Position numbers and translations under genes: made by a program
Assembly: GCA_003327425.1 (NCBI GenBank)
Contig: QOQW01000030.1
Span: 1 to 64,000 of the forward strand
Direction of reading: 5' to 3'
From: Candidatus Ozemibacter sibiricus
Lineage (GTDB): Bacteria; Muiribacteriota; Ozemobacteria; Ozemobacterales; Ozemobacteraceae
DNA: 64,000 nt
The notes under the pieces: model-generated
Seen by the model: the letters and a program-made list of their open reading frames with translations, nothing else
What the model was told of the DNA's origin: nothing
Databases searched by the model: none
Part shown: one piece after another, positions 59,212 to 64,000 of the stretch
Layout of the letters: each line of letters starts with the position of its first letter
Numbering within the stretch: position 1 is the first letter of the stretch

Positions 59212-61705
59212 TCTGTCGCCAGGCGAGGAACAAGGCTAGGCCAGCGATCACGTAGCACCCCAAGCCGAACCACAAGGCCCGGGAGATGCCGAAGCCGAAC
59301 GCCAGGATCATCGCCAGGACCGACGCGACGATCGAGGTGGCGCCGTTCATGCCCCAGAACCAGGGAGCCAGGCTGCCGGCGGTAGGGCCGGCGAGGGCCA
59401 TGCCGAGCGGGAACGGCATCCCCATGAAAAAGCCAAGTGGGATCAGCAACGCCACGGTCACGCCCAGGCGGACCGGGGTCGATGCCGCCACCAGGGCCGT
59501 CGACAACCGCGGCCAGCCGAGCAGGACGGCGATCAGCACGAAACCCAGAGCTCCCAGGCGGAAGGCGGCGGGCCGGAACGCCTCGAAGCGGGCGGGCACG
59601 GTCAGGCTGCCCAGCCCGCCGCTCAGCAGGAACGTGAACAAGACGACCGTCAGCCCGTAGACCGGATGGCCCAGGAAGACCATCAACTGCTGCATGACGG
59701 CCACTTCCACGCTCATGAAACCGGCGCCGATGGCGGCGAAGAACACCAGGAAGGGCCAATGGGCTAGAGGACGCTCGGCTGGTCGAGCCATCCAGAGGGG
59801 TAACAGAATGCACCCGAGCGTCAGCAGGCTGACGATGCCCAGCAGAGCCGTCAGCAAGAAAACCGGGCCGGTGTTCCAGGCGGCCGGGTCGAGCACGTCG
59901 GACAGGCGTCGGACGTTGAAGAAAAAGGGGCGATCATCGGTGGGCGGCGACAGATCGATCGGCTGCGCGGCCAGGAACGACTCGAAGGCATGGTCGGTCA
60001 GCATGGCTTCCAGGAAGGGATCGGCGGTGGCGTGCGGGGTGAGCAGCGGATCGAAGCGCAGCGCGGTGGTCACGCTGGCGAACTGCTCCAGATCTTGCGG
60101 GGTGAACGGCGTGGGGCTGACCAGCAACGTACAGACGCCGTCGAGAGGGTGGGTGGTGTATTCGGGGGCGGGCGTCTTGGCCAGCAGCAGGTGGTCGCGC
60201 AGTCTGGCCACCCCCAGCCGCCGCAGCGCTCCGGCGGCCAGCGCCACCAGGCGATACATTTCATAGGGGCGCTGGTGTACGTACCATCGCGAAAAAGTCA
60301 GGATGCCGCCGGGTTTAAGCCGGCGGAAGAAGAGATCCCAGGCTTCGAGTGTGTAGAGGCCGTTCTCGCTGAGGGCGAAAGCCCCGGCCACCGTCGCCGC
60401 CCAGGTGTCGATCAGCGAGGCCTGGATGATATCGAAGCGTTCCTCGTGTCGGGCGATGAAACTGCGCGCTTCGTCATTGACCATGCGGATGCTGGGGTGC
60501 CGATCGAGATGGCTGGTGAACTCCCCGAAGATGTAGGTCACGATATCGATGATGGCCTGGTTGATCTCTACCCCGAGAACGGAGCGCTGGCTGAACGCCA
60601 GCGCCGACAGCAGATCGCGCCCGCCGCCGATGCCGATCACCATCACGTCGGCCTGGGGTCGCAGCCAGTGAGCGAGGTTGACGATGTCGTATTTCAGGAA
60701 GGCGAGCTGGTCGGTGGCCCCGTCGAAGGCGGTCATCACGGTGCCGGCCGAGCCATCGATGTTGATGTTCAACTGGCGGACCCGCACGTTCGGCGGGAAA
60801 ATCGGGCTGAACCCCCAGCCCGATGGCTTGATCCAGCGGGTGGCATCGCCGAAGACGCGCACCCGCGAGTAGGAATTCCATTTTTCATAGACCGATGAGG
60901 TTTCGATGATGTCTTTGACGTAGCGCAACGGGATCAGAGGCGCCTGTTCGGCCAGGCGCACCATGCTCCAGCCGGCGAACCCGCTCAGGCTGATGAATAC
61001 GAGCAGCCCGGTCACTTGCAACCGCCGGTCCCGCCCCTCGACCCCGAAGGCGATAGCTGCCAGAGCGCCCAGCGCCGCCACCAGGAAGGCCGTGGTCGGG
61101 CCGTCGGACAGCTCCAGGAACAGGTGCAGCAGCAGACACCCAGAGGCCGCGCCCACCAGGTCGGCGGCGTAGAGCCGCCCCACCCGCGCTGGGAACCGGG
61201 TCAACACCAGGGCCACCACCGTTCCGCTCGCTACGAAGGGCAGGGCGACGACGAAGTAGATGAGCCCCAGCGTGAACAATCCAAGCACTGAGATCTCGAA
61301 AAAGAAAGGAATGCAGAGCTGGGTCAGGAAGCAGCCGACGACCAGGATCGCGAACAGCAGGGTGCACCAGCCGACCCGCGGCCACAAGCGTGCGGCGGGG
61401 AAGGCTTCGGGCCACAGATAGACGAGCAAGCCGCCGGCGGTCAGGCCGAACATGGCCACCGAGATGGCCATGAACGCGAAGTGGTACCACATGGTGACGC
61501 TGAACACCCTGGTCAACAGGATTTCATCCATCAGGGTAGCCAGCGCGAGCAGGAACAACCCGATATACGCCGGTGCGCCGACCGCGGCGACGGACGGATC
61601 GGACATCGATCTCGCGAGCGGGGCGTTTCGGAGCGATGCCTCCGAAGGGGCTGGGCGGTCGGCAACCGGGACCGCGGTCGCCGGAGCAGAATCAGGATTG
61701 GTCAT
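59189..61705 (-). CDS. membrane-embedded spermidine-synthase-like protein
   Basis: An 838-residue protein with N-terminal membrane helices (about 45-250), a soluble Rossmann methyltransferase-like region similar to spermidine synthase (about 265-570; IGIGGGRDLLSALAFS, GVEINQAIIDIV, NDEARSFIARH, SENGLYTLEAWDLFFRRLKPGG), and more membrane helices (about 620-825). This fused architecture is known in bacteria but its reaction is not. The acidic catalytic segment expected in SpeE after the NDEAR motif is replaced by LIDTWAATVAGAF, so polyamine synthesis is doubtful. The first 40 residues are poorly ordered, and starts at Met34 remain possible. Confidence 0.85.
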   Translation of the reverse strand: MTNPDSAPATAVPVADRPAPSEASLRNAPLARSMSDPSVAAVGAPAYIGLFLLALATLMDEILLTRVFSVTMWYHFAFMAISVAMFGLTAGGLLVYLWPEAFPAARLWPRVGWCTLLFAILVVGCFLTQLCIPFFFEISVLGLFTLGLIYFVVALPFVASGTVVALVLTRFPARVGRLYAADLVGAASGCLLLHLFLELSDGPTTAFLVAALGALAAIAFGVEGRDRRLQVTGLLVFISLSGFAGWSMVRLAEQAPLIPLRYVKDIIETSSVYEKWNSYSRVRVFGDATRWIKPSGWGFSPIFPPNVRVRQLNINIDGSAGTVMTAFDGATDQLAFLKYDIVNLAHWLRPQADVMVIGIGGGRDLLSALAFSQRSVLGVEINQAIIDIVTYIFGEFTSHLDRHPSIRMVNDEARSFIARHEERFDIIQASLIDTWAATVAGAFALSENGLYTLEAWDLFFRRLKPGGILTFSRWYVHQRPYEMYRLVALAAGALRRLGVARLRDHLLLAKTPAPEYTTHPLDGVCTLLVSPTPFTPQDLEQFASVTTALRFDPLLTPHATADPFLEAMLTDHAFESFLAAQPIDLSPPTDDRPFFFNVRRLSDVLDPAAWNTGPVFLLTALLGIVSLLTLGCILLPLWMARPAERPLAHWPFLVFFAAIGAGFMSVEVAVMQQLMVFLGHPVYGLTVVLFTFLLSGGLGSLTVPARFEAFRPAAFRLGALGFVLIAVLLGWPRLSTALVAASTPVRLGVTVALLIPLGFFMGMPFPLGMALAGPTAGSLAPWFWGMNGATSIVASVLAMILAFGFGISRALWFGLGCYVIAGLALFLAWRQITDRPVA

Positions 61706-61911
61706 GGCCTGCCTTGGGCCCGAGGCATCGGGCGGTTCATACTAGCAAGATCCGTCCTTTCGCACAATGTGGTCGCTCGCTTGCTGGGGAAACAATCTGT
61801 TGAACGGGCGTCCGGTTAAGGTGGCCGAGCAGGGTCGCCGGGCCTGCCGCCATCGCTCTTGACGCATGAGGTACACCCTCGGGCTGATGGTGAAACGGGA
61901 AATGAAGGGGT
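61706..61911. other. intergenic gap
   Basis: A 206-bp gap between two minus-strand genes. I see no convincing terminator, promoter or RNA. Confidence 0.4.
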
Positions 61912-63786
61912 TCAAAGCAGGAGCGCCAAGCCGGCGGCCAGCAGGACCATGAGCAAGAGGCCGGTCGAGAACCCTTCGCCGCCCGCCAGGACCGACAGAC
62001 ACCACGCGAGGGCGGGCGGTCGTGCGGCTTCCTGGCCGGCCGGCGACCGCGCCTCGCCGCTGGGGCTCTCGCCGACCAGGGAGAAAGCGGGCGGGCCGCC
62101 AGCGTTCGGAGACGTGGCGCCCGGCGCGGTTGGCGCTGTCGCCTGGACGGCCGCTGCGGCAGAGAAAAAGCGGGTTAGATGCAGCAGATCGCCGGCTGGC
62201 ACAGCCAGGCCTGCGCGGCAGCGCTCGGCGGCGGCCGGGGCCTTCCACCAGACGAACGCCGCCATCGCCATTGCCGCCAGGGGCGGGAGGGCGGCTTTGG
62301 CCATCCCGGCGCCCGACAGGCCGAGGGCCGCGGGCGGGAACCCGCCCGCGCCGACGAGGATGACCGGCAGCAGGACCGTGCCCAGCCCCAACCCAGCCCA
62401 AGGGAGCAGCATGGCGAGCGGCGCCGCCGGGGCGCCCGGCTTCCCCGCGCGGGGCAGGAGCGCGAGGAACCGCAGCAACAACAGCATCGTCGTCACCCCT
62501 GACAGCGGTACCAACCTTTCGAACGCCGGTTGCCAGGCGGGGCCGGCCAGGGGAAGGAGGGCCTTCAGCCAGGCTTTGGCCGCCTGCCCGCTGGTGAGCG
62601 GAAAACCGGCCAAAGATGCCCCCAGCAGCGCGAGCCCGGCCATGACGAGCCGGCGACCGCCGGTCGACAGGCTGGTCTGCGCCAGACCGACGCCGAGGAA
62701 GAGCGCCCCTTTGGTCAGCCCGTGATGGACGGCGAAAAGGCCGAGGCCGGTCAGCAGCGGGGCGATCTCGGCGCCGGCATGAGCGTCGGCGATGAGCCCC
62801 AGGCCGGCCATCAGGGCGACGAGCCCCATCTGGCTGACGCTGGAATAGGCCAGCAACGCCTTGGGATCGGTCTGGACGAGGCCCACGAGCGCGGCGCCGA
62901 AGGTGCCGGCCAGCCCGGCGACGACCAGGAAGGCGCCGGGCAGGAGCGCGCCCGCTCCCCACGGGAACACCCGCCACCAGAGCAGCAGCCCGGTCTTGAT
63001 GATGACCCCGCTGAGCACCGCGCTGGCCGGCGTCGGGGCGGCGGGATGGGCCAGCGGCAGCCAGACATGCAGCGGCACCAGCCCCAGCTTGATGCCGAAG
63101 CCGGCGATCAGCAGCCAGAGCACGGCATCCCGCGCGGGGCTGGCGGCGAGCGCGGCGCCGGCCGCCGCGAAGGAGACCTCGCCCTGCGCCACCTGGCAGG
63201 CCCAGACCAGGCCGGCGAAGGCCAGCACCTCGCCCAGGATGGCCAGAGCGAGGTAGACTCGCCCCGCCGCCAGGTTCCGTGCCGAGGGGTGGTGGATCAC
63301 CAGGCCGTAGGCCGCCAGGCTCATCGCCGTGAAGAAGGCGGTGAAAGATACCATGTCCTGGCAGGGCACCAGCAGCAGGTTGCCTCCCATGGTGGCCAGG
63401 AACCAGCCCCAGAACCGCCGTTCCCCGGGGGGGCGTTCGCCCGTCGTCGGCAGGTAGCCGCGGGCGTACCAGCCGGCGGCCAGCCAGACCGCCGCCGTCA
63501 GGCCCAGAAAGAGCCGAGCGGGGCGATCGAGGCGCAGCAGGGCGCCCAGGAAGAGCCACGGCAACTCGAGGGCGAGGTCCTCTGGCAGGAACAGGGCCGC
63601 CAGCAGCGCTGGCAACGGCGTCCAGGGGGCGAGCAGCCGCCAGCGAGGCCTGGCGCCCGCCCCGGCCTCGCCGCGGGCGGGGCCGTCCGGCGCGACCTCT
63701 TCGTCGGTGGGGGCATCGCGTGAAGCCAGAAGGAAGGCCAGGACGGCCCATGGGGACAGGAGGGCGAGCACGAGCAGCAGCGCCAT
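61912..63786 (-). CDS. hydrogenase-4/complex-I-type proton-translocating subunit
   Basis: A 624-residue polytopic protein of the NuoL/M/N-MrpD-HyfB antiporter-like family. The diagnostic stretch is FGIKLGLVPLHVWLPLAHPAAP followed by SAVLSGVIIKTG; HPAAP is especially HyfB/HycC-like. A VHHGLTKGALFLGVG segment carries the second conserved His/Lys. About fourteen helices precede a low-complexity loop (about 530-600) and a final helix. It probably pumps protons or sodium within a membrane hydrogenase, formate hydrogenlyase or Mrp-type complex. Another antiporter-like gene ends 3 bp upstream. Confidence 0.88.
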   Translation of the reverse strand: MALLLVLALLSPWAVLAFLLASRDAPTDEEVAPDGPARGEAGAGARPRWRLLAPWTPLPALLAALFLPEDLALELPWLFLGALLRLDRPARLFLGLTAAVWLAAGWYARGYLPTTGERPPGERRFWGWFLATMGGNLLLVPCQDMVSFTAFFTAMSLAAYGLVIHHPSARNLAAGRVYLALAILGEVLAFAGLVWACQVAQGEVSFAAAGAALAASPARDAVLWLLIAGFGIKLGLVPLHVWLPLAHPAAPTPASAVLSGVIIKTGLLLWWRVFPWGAGALLPGAFLVVAGLAGTFGAALVGLVQTDPKALLAYSSVSQMGLVALMAGLGLIADAHAGAEIAPLLTGLGLFAVHHGLTKGALFLGVGLAQTSLSTGGRRLVMAGLALLGASLAGFPLTSGQAAKAWLKALLPLAGPAWQPAFERLVPLSGVTTMLLLLRFLALLPRAGKPGAPAAPLAMLLPWAGLGLGTVLLPVILVGAGGFPPAALGLSGAGMAKAALPPLAAMAMAAFVWWKAPAAAERCRAGLAVPAGDLLHLTRFFSAAAAVQATAPTAPGATSPNAGGPPAFSLVGESPSGEARSPAGQEAARPPALAWCLSVLAGGEGFSTGLLLMVLLAAGLALLL

Positions 63787-63789
63787 GGC

Positions 63790-64000
63790 TCAATACTCTC
63801 CCATCATGATGAACCGGGCCCAGTAGAGAGGGCTGAACGAGCTGCCGGCCAGAATGCCTGCCAGCAGCGACAACGCCGCCGTCGCCAGCGCGGGGGCCAG
63901 CAGCAGGAGCGAGGTTTCACCGGCCGCCACCGATAGCCATCTGGGGCAAGGCGAGTCGGCGGAACGGTGGGAGGCCGGCCCGGGGGCCACGATGCCGTCG
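63790..64000 (-). CDS. antiporter-like membrane subunit, C-terminal end (runs off the window)
   Basis: The last 70 or so codons of a gene reading off the window edge. The tail is hydrophobic (LLLLAPALATAALSLLAGI) and ends in YWARFIMMGEY, as in C-termini of NuoL/MrpA/HyfF-type subunits. The stop is 3 bp before the ATG of the next antiporter gene, so both belong to one complex-type operon. Start and family cannot be decided here. Confidence 0.7.
   Translation of the reverse strand, partial: DGIVAPGPASHRSADSPCPRWLSVAAGETSLLLLAPALATAALSLLAGILAGSSFSPLYWARFIMMGEY

Noticed and set aside
1-64000. CRISPR array, prophage or rRNA operon
   Set aside because: No regularly spaced direct repeats, no phage structural or integrase genes and no rRNA-like sequence were seen.

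Overview
The window is GC-rich bacterial chromosome, densely coded on both strands. It belongs to a motile Gram-negative-type (diderm) organism: there are several lipoprotein signal peptides, an outer-membrane beta-barrel, a periplasmic alpha-2-macroglobulin with PbpC, AmpG-type peptidoglycan recycling, and chemotaxis/flagellar regulators (CheC, CheD, FliA-type sigma factor). The gene mix (CheC/CheD/FliA, SelA/SelB with tRNA-Sec, glucose PTS fusion, transglutaminase-elicitor protein, very high GC) would fit a deep-branching phylum such as Candidatus Riflebacteria/Ozemobacteria, but that placement is a guess. About the first 85 bases look like a low-quality contig end.

Layout. 0.1-5 kb: truncated gpmI, pth, a cheC-cheD-membrane protein-sigma28 operon, and a HAMP membrane protein. 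5-12.5 kb: RlpA, a DUF3465 protein, then an envelope operon (LysM/M23 peptidase, beta-barrel, FecR/NTF2/CNA-B-like protein, FN3 lipoprotein). 12.9-16.5 kb: MurC-like ligase, B3/B4 protein, HEAT lipoprotein, SPASM radical SAM. 16.5-21.5 kb (minus): a membrane gene broken by a 112-bp palindromic-ended insert, then a tightly coupled alkaline phosphatase / RecA-fold / acylphosphatase operon. 22-28.3 kb: GH1 with 6-phospho-glycosidase residues facing a PTS operon (EIIA-HPr-EI fusion, then PtsG with an extra degenerate IIB). 28.4-41 kb: GT39-like protein, alpha-2-macroglobulin, PbpC, tandem cNMP-binding protein. 41-46 kb: 7TM sensor fragment, NagB, PIG-L deacetylase, AmpG. 46-48 kb: TFIIB zinc-ribbon protein, glyoxalase, SlyD-type FKBP. 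48.3-51.8 kb: fluoride-riboswitch operon (CPA2 antiporter, UspA, CrcB/Fluc, DUF190-CBS). 51.8-53.1 kb: azoR-marR. 53.5-55.3 kb: secreted protein plus transglutaminase-elicitor-like protein. 55.6-59.2 kb: selC-selA-selB. 59.2-64 kb (minus): SpeE-like membrane protein and hydrogenase-4/complex-I-type antiporter subunits.

The clearest functional system is the fluoride operon. Its sigma70-type promoter, fluoride aptamer, SD-masking hairpin and four genes can all be read directly. The promoters seen share a pattern of near-consensus -35 and -10 boxes with 17-18 bp spacing, several with an extended TGG-TA -10. Two transcripts (pth and the GT39-like gene) appear leaderless or nearly so. Short GC-rich dispersed palindromes occupy several of the larger intergenic gaps. 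Taken together the region is mostly envelope maintenance, sugar uptake, ion stress and selenocysteine machinery. No phage, plasmid, CRISPR or rRNA locus is visible.
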